A stretch of DNA of 45,062 nt from Candidatus Jordarchaeia archaeon (GCA_018383815.1 JAHAWU010000011.1:1-45062), one strand, 5' to 3'. Positions 8,863 to 18,802 are shown, counted from the first letter of the stretch. A program made the numbers and translations. Notes: generated by a model not told the origin, from the letters alone.

Positions 8863-11652
8863 TCAGCCGAGTCCTTTCCGCCGCTTGAACTGGATGTATT
8901 TTTTGGCTTCTAGCCAGAAGCTGCAAGCAAAGGTTACCAGTATTACAATCAGCCAGTTCGTTGGTTCAAGGTAGGTTATTTTTAGAACGTCCTGAAGTGG
9001 GGGTAGCAATGTAGCTATGACTAGTGCTACTATTGCTAGGATTGCCCAGACTACCATAACCTTATTTGATAATGGTCCGAGACTTATGAGGGGCTCCCTC
9101 TCGGATCGGGAGTTGAAGGCTAAGAATATGTGGCCAAGCATCCAAGCTGCAAAGGCTACTGTTTGAGCGGTGACGATGTTTAGTGTGTGATAGTAGACGT
9201 ACAGGTAGCATATTGAAACTGCTGCGAATAGTGATGCGGCGTTTAGAAAAATGCCAACTTGTAGACTCCTTGTCAAAAATTTTTCCTTGGGGTCGCGTGG
9301 TGGCCGCGTCATAATATCGGATTCTGCGGGTTCAGCCACAAATGTAGCGGAAGCTGCAAGGTCCATGAATAATTCCAGCACTATGATTTGTATGGGTGCA
9401 AACGGGAGAGGTATGCCCAGAAGAATGGGTAGGAGGAATATTGCTACCAGAGCGATTTTTACACCTAGGTAGTAGCGTACACCCTTCTTGAGATTATCAA
9501 ACATTTTTCGGCCTTCCCGAACCGCAACCTCTACAGTTGCAAAGTTATCGTCCGTAAGAATCATGTCCGCTGTTTCCTTTGCTACATCGGTGCCTCTTAT
9601 GCCCATGGCGATTCCAATCTCCGCCTCTTTAAGCGCCGGCGCATCATTGATTCCGTCTCCCGTCACTGCCACGACCGCTCCCTGCTTTTTAAGTAGCCTT
9701 ACTATTCTCAGCTTTTGCTCCGGTGTGGCCCTAGCAAAAACTGAAACAGTCTTTAGGGCTTTTTCCAATTCCCTGTCGCTCATTCCCGAGATTTCGGCTC
9801 CTGTAAGGACTCCGGCGTCGGTGTCAATTCCCACACTTGAGGCTATGGCCTTTGCTGTCTGAGGGTGGTCGCCGGTTATCATTATAACTCTTATCCCCGC
9901 TTCCTTGCATGAGAGCACCGCTTCTTTAACTTCTGGTCTGGGGGGATCAATGAAACCCAGAATGCCAATAAAAACTAGGTCGCGCTCCACTTTTTCCATC
10001 TTCAATTCTTCGCCGCTGAAAATTTTTCTGTAAGCAACAGCTATCACTCGTTCCCCATCGCTAGCCATCTCTGATACAACTTCTTTTATCCTCATTTTTT
10101 CTGCAGTTATGAAATCAGTTTCTTTCCCGTTCTCTAATTTCCTTGAACTTCTGTCAAGTATTGATTCTGGTGCTCCAGCCGAGAAAACGTATAGCTCCTT
10201 GTCCCCTTGTTTTTGGTAGATGAAGGACTCTATCTTGCGCTCTCTGTCGAAAACAAATTTTTCTTTTAATTGGTACTCCTTCTGTAGTTTTTCCAAGTTT
10301 ATCTTGTTCTTCTTAGCCACTTCAAGAATTGCTGCACTCATAGGACTTCTATAAACCGCTTTATGGCTTTTTACAATACTGAACGCCTCACTGGACAGTA
10401 ACCCCGCCTCTAAAACTTTTTGGAAATTTTTGGAGACCACCACATCCGATAAATGGCCGTCGAAATAAATGCTCTTTAAACTCATCTTGTTCTGAGTGAT
10501 TGTTCCAGTCTTATCCGTAGCGATAACGGTGACGCTTCCCAAGGTTTCTGCTGCTTTAAGCCTTTTTACAATTGAATTCTTTTTTGAGAGAGAGTAGGCC
10601 CCCAAACCCAGAACCATAGTAATTATTATGGGCAGCTCCTCAGGTACTGTGACGAAAGCCAGCGATAGTCCCGTGAGGATAAGCTGTTCCAATCGCCGAA
10701 CAGGATTTAGGCCAAAAAGAGAGTTTACAGCGTGTTCAATGGTAGATAATCCAATATATCCTAGAGGTTGATACAAAAACGATACAAACCAGTAGGGAAC
10801 CATTCCTTGGAAGGCCCCTAGCAGAATTATATTGATTAGTATTTCTTGTGGTGGCTGGCCCCTTAGAAAGCTAAGTGCTGGTATTAAGGCGCTGAAGAAC
10901 AAGGCTACCCAGATTAGCCATTTAACAAGTCCCTTCATGGCAAGCTGGAGAGGAGTTTTGGGAGGCTTCACTTCTTCCAATATTCCCGCGATTTTGCCCA
11001 GCTCGGTATTTACACCCGTAGCCACAACAACGCCTTTGCCCTCACCACTAGTGATAATTGTGCCCGCAAAAACCATATTTGTTCTTTCCGCCAATTCAGT
11101 TTCCTTTGCCAGCACCTGGCGTGCATCCTTGTAAACAGGTACCGACTCACCGGTAAGTGAAGATTCATCCGCAGATAATCCATAACTTTCCACAATTCTT
11201 AAATCGGCTGGAACGCGTTGACCTGCCACAAGGGGTACAACGTCTCCGGGAACTATTTCTGTGGTGCGAATCTCAGTCAACTTTCCGTTTCTTAGTACCA
11301 GAACTGTTGGCGCCGCCAATCTTTGCAAAGCACTTATGGAACGCTTGGCTCGATACTCGTTCCATACCTCCACGAAAACCAGAAGGGAGATAATTATGAT
11401 AATTGTTATGGCGTCTCTCAATTCACCCCAGATACTGTAGAGAACACCGACTGCGATGAGTAGAAGTATTAGGGGTTCTGTGACTTCCTCTTTAAAAATG
11501 GACAGAAAACTGATTTTTCTCTCTTTCACCAGTATATTTGGTCCATATTTTTCTAAGCGTTTCTCTGCCTCCTTGGAAGACAGGCCTCTATCAAAGTCGG
11601 TTTTTAGCTCCTTCTCAATAGCATGCACATCCCTGGAAAACCACTCTGACAT
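8863..11652 (-). CDS. Cation-transporting P-type ATPase (P2-like)
   Basis: DKTGT, LTGES, MITGDHPQTAKAIA, TGDGINDAPALKEAEIGIAMG; PEELP in the M4 position. Confidence 0.95.
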   Translation of the reverse strand: MSEWFSRDVHAIEKELKTDFDRGLSSKEAEKRLEKYGPNILVKERKISFLSIFKEEVTEPLILLLIAVGVLYSIWGELRDAITIIIIISLLVFVEVWNEYRAKRSISALQRLAAPTVLVLRNGKLTEIRTTEIVPGDVVPLVAGQRVPADLRIVESYGLSADESSLTGESVPVYKDARQVLAKETELAERTNMVFAGTIITSGEGKGVVVATGVNTELGKIAGILEEVKPPKTPLQLAMKGLVKWLIWVALFFSALIPALSFLRGQPPQEILINIILLGAFQGMVPYWFVSFLYQPLGYIGLSTIEHAVNSLFGLNPVRRLEQLILTGLSLAFVTVPEELPIIITMVLGLGAYSLSKKNSIVKRLKAAETLGSVTVIATDKTGTITQNKMSLKSIYFDGHLSDVVVSKNFQKVLEAGLLSSEAFSIVKSHKAVYRSPMSAAILEVAKKNKINLEKLQKEYQLKEKFVFDRERKIESFIYQKQGDKELYVFSAGAPESILDRSSRKLENGKETDFITAEKMRIKEVVSEMASDGERVIAVAYRKIFSGEELKMEKVERDLVFIGILGFIDPPRPEVKEAVLSCKEAGIRVIMITGDHPQTAKAIASSVGIDTDAGVLTGAEISGMSDRELEKALKTVSVFARATPEQKLRIVRLLKKQGAVVAVTGDGINDAPALKEAEIGIAMGIRGTDVAKETADMILTDDNFATVEVAVREGRKMFDNLKKGVRYYLGVKIALVAIFLLPILLGIPLPFAPIQIIVLELFMDLAASATFVAEPAESDIMTRPPRDPKEKFLTRSLQVGIFLNAASLFAAVSICYLYVYYHTLNIVTAQTVAFAAWMLGHIFLAFNSRSEREPLISLGPLSNKVMVVWAILAIVALVIATLLPPLQDVLKITYLEPTNWLIVILVTFACSFWLEAKKYIQFKRRKGLG

Positions 11653-11763
11653 TTAAATTATCTCCTTCCTACTTAACGGAGTTAATTTTAAAAGAGAAGG
11701 TTCAATTGTTTTTAATAAACATTCCTGTGAAAAAAGGAAGTTATCATTTTTTTAAAAACTTTT

Positions 11764-11777
11764 AATAGATATCTATT
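11764..11777. repeat. Perfect 14-nt palindrome upstream of the P-type ATPase
   Basis: aatagatatctatt equals its own reverse complement. Confidence 0.5.
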
Positions 11778-11833
11778 TTTTAATAAAAATATCTTTAAGT
11801 AATTTATTGTAAAAAATATGAAGGATGGTGAAT

Positions 11834-13135
11834 TTATCCGTCGTCCGATGCAAGGTAATCTAGGATGCCAGTAATGTAGATTTTTACAGCATTAACCAAG
11901 TCTTGAATTGGGATTCTCTCATTGGCGCTGTGCGCCAATTCCGGCTGTCCGGGTCCAAAGAGTACAGTGGGTATCCCTCTTGCCCGGAAGAATTTCGCAT
12001 CAGAACCTCCACTGGAATAAACATGGTAAATTTTGGCACTGGGGTCAACTTTTACAATTGCTTTTTCTACTAGTTTGGCGGCTGGAGAATCTTCGCCCTT
12101 CTCTATTGAGGGATCCCAGTAGGATAACTGTTCCAGGGTAAAATTTCCTTCTCCCTCCTCTACAATTAATTCGCTAAATAGGTTGTAGACTTCGCTGATG
12201 GCTATTCCGGGAGGGATTCTCACATCCATTATGGCTGAGGCTTCGGCGGGGATCACGTTGTCTGCCACTCCCCCCGATATTCTTGTAATGTTCACCAATA
12301 ACTGTTTAAGGAACGATTCTATTTTTTCTTCTGGAAACCCGATTAGCTTGCCCACCTCTTGGTATAAGGGTTTAGTTTTGTCAATGAGTTTTACTACTTT
12401 TGGGGGTAGTTTAAGGTCTCTATTCTCTAGAGTTTTAATTTTGGGGAGAACCCTCATTAGCTTCTCAATGGCGTTGTCTCCCAGGAAGGGCATTCCTCCA
12501 TGTGCTTCTGCACCCTTTGATTTGAGTTTGAGAGTTAATCCCCCTTTCTCCATAATGCAGATTCCGTATCCGAAAAGCGGGCTTATGGTGCCCTCAGCTA
12601 CAATTGCTAAGTCCCCCTCCTTTATTACGCCTTTATCAATAAGCCACCCGGTTCCTAGATAACCGTCGGTTTCCTCGTCTGGCACAATGGAACATTCGAG
12701 GGTACCTTGCAATCCATCCAGTGCGTCGTGGCTCTGGAGAATGGATAAGGTGCTCAAAATGGCTGCTACTCCTCCCTTCATATCGGAGGCTCCTCTGCCC
12801 CATATGTGACCCTCATAGACTTTTCCACTGAAGGGCTCCACCATCCAACTCGTGGCGTCACCAATGGGAACCACATCCACATGCCCATTTAATAGAATTT
12901 TCTTTCCTTTGCCTCTGCCCACTTTTGCAATGATTGACACTAATCCGGGTTTCGACTCGTATTTTTGGGTTTTTATTCCCAAATTATTCAGGTAATCGGA
13001 AATATATCCTGCAACTTCGCGGGTATCGCCTGGAGGGTTTGTGGAGGGAATACGAATAAGTTGGGAAACCAAGTCAACAATTTTTTCTTTTTCTTTATCC
13101 ACGGTTTCAAGTACTTTTTTCCATGTTTCAGACAT
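11834..13135 (-). CDS. M20 family metallopeptidase / ArgE-DapE-like deacylase
   Basis: LLNGHVDVVP, GRGASDMKGG, VPDEETDGYLGTGWL, C-terminal GPGQPELAHSANE. Confidence 0.92.
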   Translation of the reverse strand: MSETWKKVLETVDKEKEKIVDLVSQLIRIPSTNPPGDTREVAGYISDYLNNLGIKTQKYESKPGLVSIIAKVGRGKGKKILLNGHVDVVPIGDATSWMVEPFSGKVYEGHIWGRGASDMKGGVAAILSTLSILQSHDALDGLQGTLECSIVPDEETDGYLGTGWLIDKGVIKEGDLAIVAEGTISPLFGYGICIMEKGGLTLKLKSKGAEAHGGMPFLGDNAIEKLMRVLPKIKTLENRDLKLPPKVVKLIDKTKPLYQEVGKLIGFPEEKIESFLKQLLVNITRISGGVADNVIPAEASAIMDVRIPPGIAISEVYNLFSELIVEEGEGNFTLEQLSYWDPSIEKGEDSPAAKLVEKAIVKVDPSAKIYHVYSSGGSDAKFFRARGIPTVLFGPGQPELAHSANERIPIQDLVNAVKIYITGILDYLASDDG

Positions 13136-13231
13136 ATGGGCACACTTCTTGCATCTTTTAATTGTGGGAATTAATCAGCCAAAGGATTGTTGCAAGTTAA
13201 ATTAATATTTTCCGCCTAAGAACTATTATTT

Positions 13232-15223
13232 ATGGCAGATATTCCTTTAAAAAGGGTAGTGCTGTTCAAACACGGCTTAGGATACTTTGAACGCAGGGGA
13301 AAAGTGAAAGGTGACGATGAATTCAAAATCTCCTTTGATGAAAATGAAATCAATGACGTGCTAAAGAGTCTCTCAGTAATAGATTATGGTGGCGGCATGG
13401 TTTCTGAAGTAGACTATGAGGCGGCTCAAGAAACGAGCAGACTACTTGAGAAGGTGGGAATACATGTCCCTGTGGAGGAATCCTTAACCAGCCTGCTTAA
13501 ACAGCTAATGGGAGCCAAAATCAGCCTCACCGCGGGAACAGAAGAGTTAACAGGAAGAATTCTAGGAATCGAAACCACAAAAGAAAAGGAAAACAATGTT
13601 GAGAGAGAAAAAAAGTTCCTAGTCCTACTCCACGAAGACACCATCAAAACCGTAAACCTCTCAGACATAAAGAAGCTTAAAACTCTAGACCCAGAAGTCA
13701 AAAAAGATATAGAGTACTTCATTGACACAGTCTACGATTCCAGAAGAAAAAACAAGAAGACTCTGAATCTGAAGTTTCGAGGAAAGGGTGAAAGAGAAGT
13801 AGCAATATGCTACACTGTAGAGGTACCTGTTTGGAAAACCAGCTACCGACTCAACTATTCCGAGGAAAACCTATGGATACAGGGCTGGGCGCTCGTAGAT
13901 AACATGTCCGACGAAGATTGGGTTGACGTCAACCTCACCCTAATAGCAGGGTTACCCATATCCTTCAGACACAACCTCTACTCTGCGCGATACATGTGGA
14001 GACCAGAAATTAAAGTTAAAGAATCAGCGGGAGTAGCGCCAGTCAGCCTAGAGGAGGAAATGGAAGTAGAAGCCGAAAAAGCCGAGTTTTACGAAAAACC
14101 AAAATACGCCAAGGAAGAAGGACCTCTCCCTATGGCACCTGCCCCCGCACCTAAAGTTCTTACTAGGGAAGCCCCTATGGCAGGAGCATATGATTCTTTT
14201 GCGGCAGCCGCTACCGCGGCGGCTTCGGTTTCCACTGAATCTGCTAAGGCGGGTGAGTTCTTTTTCTACAGTATTTCTACACCGGTGACCATAAGGAGGA
14301 ATCACTCTGCTCTGGTGCCCTTCATTTACACTGAGATTGATGGTAAAAAAATATTGGTTTATAATGAGACCGCCCGAGTGGGAAATCCCGTATCCTGCAT
14401 AGAACTCAAGAACACCAGCGGCTTAACCCTCGAGGAGGGACCAGTTACTGTTTATGAGGAGAACTCTTACGCCGGAGAGTGCATGCTGCCATTCCTGGTC
14501 GATGGAGACAAGCGCCTATTAGCTTATGCAGTTGATCAAACTGTTGCAGTTACCAAAGAAATTAAAACACAGTACGAATCAGTGCACGAGGTCATAGTGA
14601 GAGGACCGATAATCGAAACCTATTATTATCAAATAAATGAAACCAATTATACTCTTAAGAACAAGGGAGACGAAGATAAGGAAATTATAATTGAGCATCC
14701 CAAGGAGTTTGGATTTGAACCCTGGGAAACAGAGAAGTTCGAGGAAGAAACACCAAACTATTACCGATGGAAAATAGCTTTAGAGCCACGGAAAAGTCGA
14801 GAATTTACAGTAAAGCTACGCAGACTCATCAGCTCTCATATCAATGTGGTAGGATTAAGCTCCGCTTTTATCGAGGACTACTTCAATAGGGGACTTATCA
14901 CTGATGAAGAAAACAGCTTCCTTAAGAGAGTCGCAGAACTCCAGAGCCAAGTTAACGAAATAGAAGTTGAAATGAGAGACCTTGAAAGAGAGAAACAAGA
15001 GATATTTAGATATCAGGAAAGACTCAGAGAGAACCTGAAGGTTCTGGGAAATACTAGACAGGAAGCTGAACTCAAGGAAAAATACATTTCCACCCTCTCC
15101 GGCCAAGAAGACAGATTACAAGAAATAGAATCAAGGTTATGGCAACTCAACAAGCAGAGAGAAGATACAAAACGTGAAATAGACAAAATAATAAAAGAAT
15201 ATGCAGAGAAAGAAAAAGACTAA
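13232..15223 (+). CDS. DUF4139-like protein
   Basis: N-terminus IPLKRVVLFKHGLGYFERRGKV; VEVPVWKTSYRL; WALVDNMSDEDW; C-terminal coiled coil. Consistent with the DUF4139 family. Confidence 0.8.
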   Translation: MADIPLKRVVLFKHGLGYFERRGKVKGDDEFKISFDENEINDVLKSLSVIDYGGGMVSEVDYEAAQETSRLLEKVGIHVPVEESLTSLLKQLMGAKISLTAGTEELTGRILGIETTKEKENNVEREKKFLVLLHEDTIKTVNLSDIKKLKTLDPEVKKDIEYFIDTVYDSRRKNKKTLNLKFRGKGEREVAICYTVEVPVWKTSYRLNYSEENLWIQGWALVDNMSDEDWVDVNLTLIAGLPISFRHNLYSARYMWRPEIKVKESAGVAPVSLEEEMEVEAEKAEFYEKPKYAKEEGPLPMAPAPAPKVLTREAPMAGAYDSFAAAATAAASVSTESAKAGEFFFYSISTPVTIRRNHSALVPFIYTEIDGKKILVYNETARVGNPVSCIELKNTSGLTLEEGPVTVYEENSYAGECMLPFLVDGDKRLLAYAVDQTVAVTKEIKTQYESVHEVIVRGPIIETYYYQINETNYTLKNKGDEDKEIIIEHPKEFGFEPWETEKFEEETPNYYRWKIALEPRKSREFTVKLRRLISSHINVVGLSSAFIEDYFNRGLITDEENSFLKRVAELQSQVNEIEVEMRDLEREKQEIFRYQERLRENLKVLGNTRQEAELKEKYISTLSGQEDRLQEIESRLWQLNKQREDTKREIDKIIKEYAEKEKD

Positions 15224-15366
15224 TCCAAAAATGGTTCCAAGCGACCCTACCAAAAAGCTCAACTTTAAGCCTAAAATCTATATCCTTCGAAACTCATTGA
15301 AAACAAGCATCTCTCATTTCTATTTCTTTTTTTATTTGTATCCAGTAACCAAAAAATTATTTTTTT

Positions 15367-15960
15367 ATGTATGAAAAGTTCAGATTTATGAAACTTGATA
15401 GAACTTTCTTCTCTGAAGATCCTTCTATAGTCGCTCGGAAACTCTTGGGGAAAGTTTTGGTGAAAAAAACTCCCGAGGGGACCTTGAAGGGTAAGGTAGT
15501 TGAGACAGAAGCGTATTATTCCAAGGATGATCCTGCAAGCCATTTTCAAGTAAGGCCGAGCAGCAGAGATTTCTTTAGGGAAAAACCCTCAGGGACAATT
15601 TACGTCTATTTCACTTATGGCAATCACTGGATGTTCAACATATTGGCGAAGGGGGAGGATAAAAGTGGAGCTGTTTTAATCAGAGCCTTAGAACCAGCAG
15701 AGGGAATAGACATAATGAAAAGGCATAGAAAAGTGAAAAAGGACACCGAACTCACCAGTGGACCCGCTAAACTAACTCAAGCCTTCCAAATAAACGGCTC
15801 CTATAACGGTAAGGACATCACGGAAGACGAGAACATTTATTTTGAGGATGCTGAGGAAATCTCTGACATTGTTATTACAAGTAGGATAGGAATAAAAGAG
15901 GGTAAGGATATGCCCCTGAGATTTTATGTTAAGGGAAACAGATTCGTTTCCAAAAAATAA
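15367..15960 (+). CDS. mpg: 3-methyladenine DNA glycosylase (AAG/MPG family)
   Basis: ARKLLGKVLV, GKVVETEAYYSKDDPASH, TIYVYFTYGNHWMFNI, LIRALEP, SGPAKLTQAF motifs. Alternative ATG at 15388. Confidence 0.93.
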   Translation: MYEKFRFMKLDRTFFSEDPSIVARKLLGKVLVKKTPEGTLKGKVVETEAYYSKDDPASHFQVRPSSRDFFREKPSGTIYVYFTYGNHWMFNILAKGEDKSGAVLIRALEPAEGIDIMKRHRKVKKDTELTSGPAKLTQAFQINGSYNGKDITEDENIYFEDAEEISDIVITSRIGIKEGKDMPLRFYVKGNRFVSKK

Positions 15961-16001
15961 ACTTGTTTTTCACCGTAAACTAAGTGTCGCCGTGTACTTT
16001 T

Positions 16002-16676
16002 TTATTTTCTTGGAGGTTTGTGAATGAATAGTCTTATGTAGTGTTCGTCGAGTTCTTTGTCATATTCGCTTACTGCGGGATAGACTTCGTGGATGGTGTA
16101 GGCGTCAAGGAGTCTGAGACCATACTTTTTTAAGAATTCGCCCAATTCATAGAGTGAGGTTAGGGTGTGTGTGAATTCGCTCCAATAGATTTCAGGTCTG
16201 CCGGGAAACATTTCCTGGATTAAAAGGTCCTCAACAATTAGTGAGTTTACTCCTGCGAATTTTGTAATGTTGTAAAGGGTTGCCATTAATTGTTGCTTAT
16301 TCTCTGCATGGTTTGGAACTAGCCCCAAAACAGTTACAATATCGAACTGGTTAAATTTTCTTACAAATTCTGAAACCGACTTTTCGTCGAGGACATTGAC
16401 CACGTGCAGCTTGCCTTTAAGGTCGGGAAACTTGTTGGCAACTTTTTCCAAGAGTTCCTCCAAAAAATCTATTCCCATCACATTGTAACCCTTTCTAAGG
16501 GCTTGAAAAGTGAAATGCCCTGTACCTACTCCCACATCTAACAATCTATCCCCTATGTCCAGCTTTCTCCTCCAATATTCCATAACATTCCAAATGTCAA
16601 AAGTTTTCGCAGATACGTCTGAACTTATTTCCTTTTCAGAAGCAGAAACATAATATTTTCTAACTTCATCATTCAT
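16002..16676 (-). CDS. Class I SAM-dependent methyltransferase
   Basis: RLLDVGVGTGHFTFQALRKGYNVMGIDF (motif I) and downstream Rossmann features. Confidence 0.85.
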   Translation of the reverse strand: MNDEVRKYYVSASEKEISSDVSAKTFDIWNVMEYWRRKLDIGDRLLDVGVGTGHFTFQALRKGYNVMGIDFLEELLEKVANKFPDLKGKLHVVNVLDEKSVSEFVRKFNQFDIVTVLGLVPNHAENKQQLMATLYNITKFAGVNSLIVEDLLIQEMFPGRPEIYWSEFTHTLTSLYELGEFLKKYGLRLLDAYTIHEVYPAVSEYDKELDEHYIRLFIHKPPRK

Positions 16677-16809
16677 CGCTTATTCCTATTCCCATCTTCC
16701 TTCATTCATAATAAAGCGTTTCAAATTTAACTCTTTTTAAATGTTTGCTGAATTTTAATTTGCCTTCAAGTTTTTATGTCTAATGTGGGCACCTAATTTA
16801 AAACTTTGG

Positions 16810-17340
16810 CTAAGCAGTCATACTTTTCAGTGTCTCGTTGAAAATGTTGTAGGATTCTTTGTCGTAGAGGACGAATACCACTTTTTCTAGACCCGTTCTG
16901 CCCTTTAAGTATTCAATTGTAGTTTTGAGCATTATTTCTGAGGCTCTCTTCATAGGGAAACCGAAAATACCAGTACTTATGGCAGGAAATGAGATACTTT
17001 TCAAGTTTTTTTCATCCGCAAGCTTTAGGCTGTTAAGGGTGGCATTTCTAAGTTTTTCATCTTCGTTGCCTTCTCCCCAGCGGGGACCCACCGCATGAAT
17101 CACGTACTTCGCCTTAAGGTTTCCACCGGTGGTGATTACAGCTCCTCCAACGTAGGTTTCTCCAATTTTGTTACACTCCTCCTGTATTTTAGGCCCACCC
17201 TTCCTTCTAATAGCACCAGCAACTCCTCCACCCAATTGGAGTGCGGCGTTGGCGGCGTTTACTATGGCATCAGTACTTTGCTCGGTAATATCGCCCTGAA
17301 CTAACTCTAATATTGTTTTGTTCACCTTTAATTCAACCAT
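16810..17340 (-). CDS. Macro domain protein (ADP-ribose binding/hydrolase)
   Basis: VQGDITEQSTDAIVNAANAALQLGGGVAGAIRRKGG, YVIHAVGPRW, SISFPAISTGIFGFP. Start at Met21 preferred (GAGGTG upstream). Confidence 0.95.
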   Translation of the reverse strand: MVELKVNKTILELVQGDITEQSTDAIVNAANAALQLGGGVAGAIRRKGGPKIQEECNKIGETYVGGAVITTGGNLKAKYVIHAVGPRWGEGNEDEKLRNATLNSLKLADEKNLKSISFPAISTGIFGFPMKRASEIMLKTTIEYLKGRTGLEKVVFVLYDKESYNIFNETLKSMTA

Positions 17341-17614
17341 TAAACCCACCTCAAAACAGCATTTTACGGAATAAAATTTAGATACTTTATCGAAAACCAA
17401 AGGTAGAAGGGATTTGAGTCTCCTTCAACTATAAACTCAGGCAATTTATAATTTTTGTATCCTAAAAAATTTACTTCAAATGGATAAGATGTCGCGTTGT
17501 AAATAATTAATGTTTTTTAATAAGAGGGAGGTAGGGAAAAGGTCGGGAAGGTGTTGGAGGGCTTCGCTTTGCCCCCTTTTTGAGAACATGGTATTTTTCG
17601 GCGCCGATTTTGGC

Positions 17615-18268
17615 TCACATTCTATAGACTTCGGGAAAAACTGATTCTGGTAGGGGATATTTAGAGGAGTTAGGTGCAGGGGGGTATCTGATTGGAGGTT
17701 TAATTAGATTGTCTGTGAGAGAATATGTTTTTGGTGTGGTGATCGATTTATTCAGGACTTCTTGCTTTTCAAATATGATGTGGTTTATGCTGTCCATGCT
17801 TTCTTGAACATTAATGTTTTGGGCTACACTGGTTTCGAAGTATTGGGCGTTAATCTTGGAACTGTATTCGTTCGCCTCGCTCTTATCAACTTGTCTGGGA
17901 AGATCAATTTTATTACCGATAAGTATGCAGGGGACATTACAAAGAACCTGGTTTACTTCTTGTATCCATTTTTCGAGGTTTATGAAGGTTTCACGCCTTG
18001 TGACGTCGTAAACGTAAATAATGCCTCGGGCGCCCCGGTAAAAGTTCTGGCGTACAAACTTAAACTGTGGCTGGCCGCCCATGTCCCAATACTGGGAAAT
18101 AATTTCTACACCGTTTATGGTTAGTTTTTTCGTGGCAAAATTTGCACCCACAGTTGCCATATAATTTTCACTAAAGGTGTTCTGGGTGTATTTCAAAATG
18201 AGGCTGGTTTTTCCTACACTTCCGTCGCCGCATACGACGATTTTGTACGTTTGCCTGGGGGCCGACAC
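17615..18268 (-). CDS. Rab/Ras-like small GTPase
   Basis: GDGSVGKTSL (G1), ATVGANF (G2), WDMGGQ (G3), IGNKIDL (G4), ETSVA (G5). GTG start. Confidence 0.93.
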   Translation of the reverse strand: MSAPRQTYKIVVCGDGSVGKTSLILKYTQNTFSENYMATVGANFATKKLTINGVEIISQYWDMGGQPQFKFVRQNFYRGARGIIYVYDVTRRETFINLEKWIQEVNQVLCNVPCILIGNKIDLPRQVDKSEANEYSSKINAQYFETSVAQNINVQESMDSINHIIFEKQEVLNKSITTPKTYSLTDNLIKPPIRYPPAPNSSKYPLPESVFPEVYRM

Positions 18269-18301
18269 TAGATTTTTCCTTCTTTCACTCCTTTTCCCTA
18301 G

Positions 18302-18320
18302 TATGTAGTTAGACTACATA
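18302..18320. promoter_or_regulatory. Candidate operator palindrome next to the TATA box of the small GTPase gene
   Basis: tatgtagt-tag-actacata perfect 8+8 inverted repeat; the TATA-like sequence (tttatatatt on the minus strand) abuts it on the upstream side. Confidence 0.55.
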
Positions 18321-18616
18321 ATATATAAATTTTACTGTGGCGAAAATTATAAACAGAAATTGAAAAAATAACGGTTTAATATCAGTAAATATTTAAAAAA
18401 TCACCTAAATTTTAAGAAAAACAACCGTCACAATTAATAAAAAAACCGTTCATAGGAAGATCCAATAGCAAAGGTTTAAAGAAGATTTAGTAAACTAAGC
18501 CTTCACATAAACCTTAATCATCAAAATTCAAAAAATAGTCAGGTAAAAAAATAAAAGTTCAGAAATCAGATTATCAGTTAGTACCAATTTCAGCCCTTCA
18601 ATTGGAAGGAATTGCC

Positions 18617-18700
18617 TTGCGAAGAAAAATTTTAGCAATCATTCTGATTCTACTATTCCTCGGAACATTAGTGGCTGCACTCTTTACGGCCATATATTAA
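18617..18700 (+). CDS. Possible single-pass membrane microprotein
   Basis: TTG start, LRRKILAIILILLFLGTLVAALFTAIY stop; GGAAGGA a few nt upstream. Confidence 0.35.
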   Translation: MRRKILAIILILLFLGTLVAALFTAIY

Positions 18701-18802
18701 TAGTAAAAACAGCTGCCCAGAAGCAGGTAAGGTGCCAAAGTAGGTGAAAGCTAGTTTTTAGAGTATTGTAGCTATTTTTGTATTTTCGGGTTGTCCAATT
18801 TT

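Noticed and set aside
8517-8913. Plus-strand ORFs 8517-8789 and 8731-8913
   Set aside because: Overlap each other and the P-type ATPase 3' end; no recognisable protein features. The region is better explained by the inverted repeat.
12198-12662. 154-aa plus-strand ORF
   Set aside because: Lies antisense within the M20 peptidase gene; composition is that of a shadow frame.
17549-17600. GGGC-TTCGCTTT-GCCC hairpin followed by T5 on the plus strand
   Set aside because: Short stem and no plus-strand gene ending there; not convincing as a terminator or RNA.
17762-18124. 120-aa plus-strand ORF
   Set aside because: Antisense to the small GTPase, whose G motifs are unambiguous.
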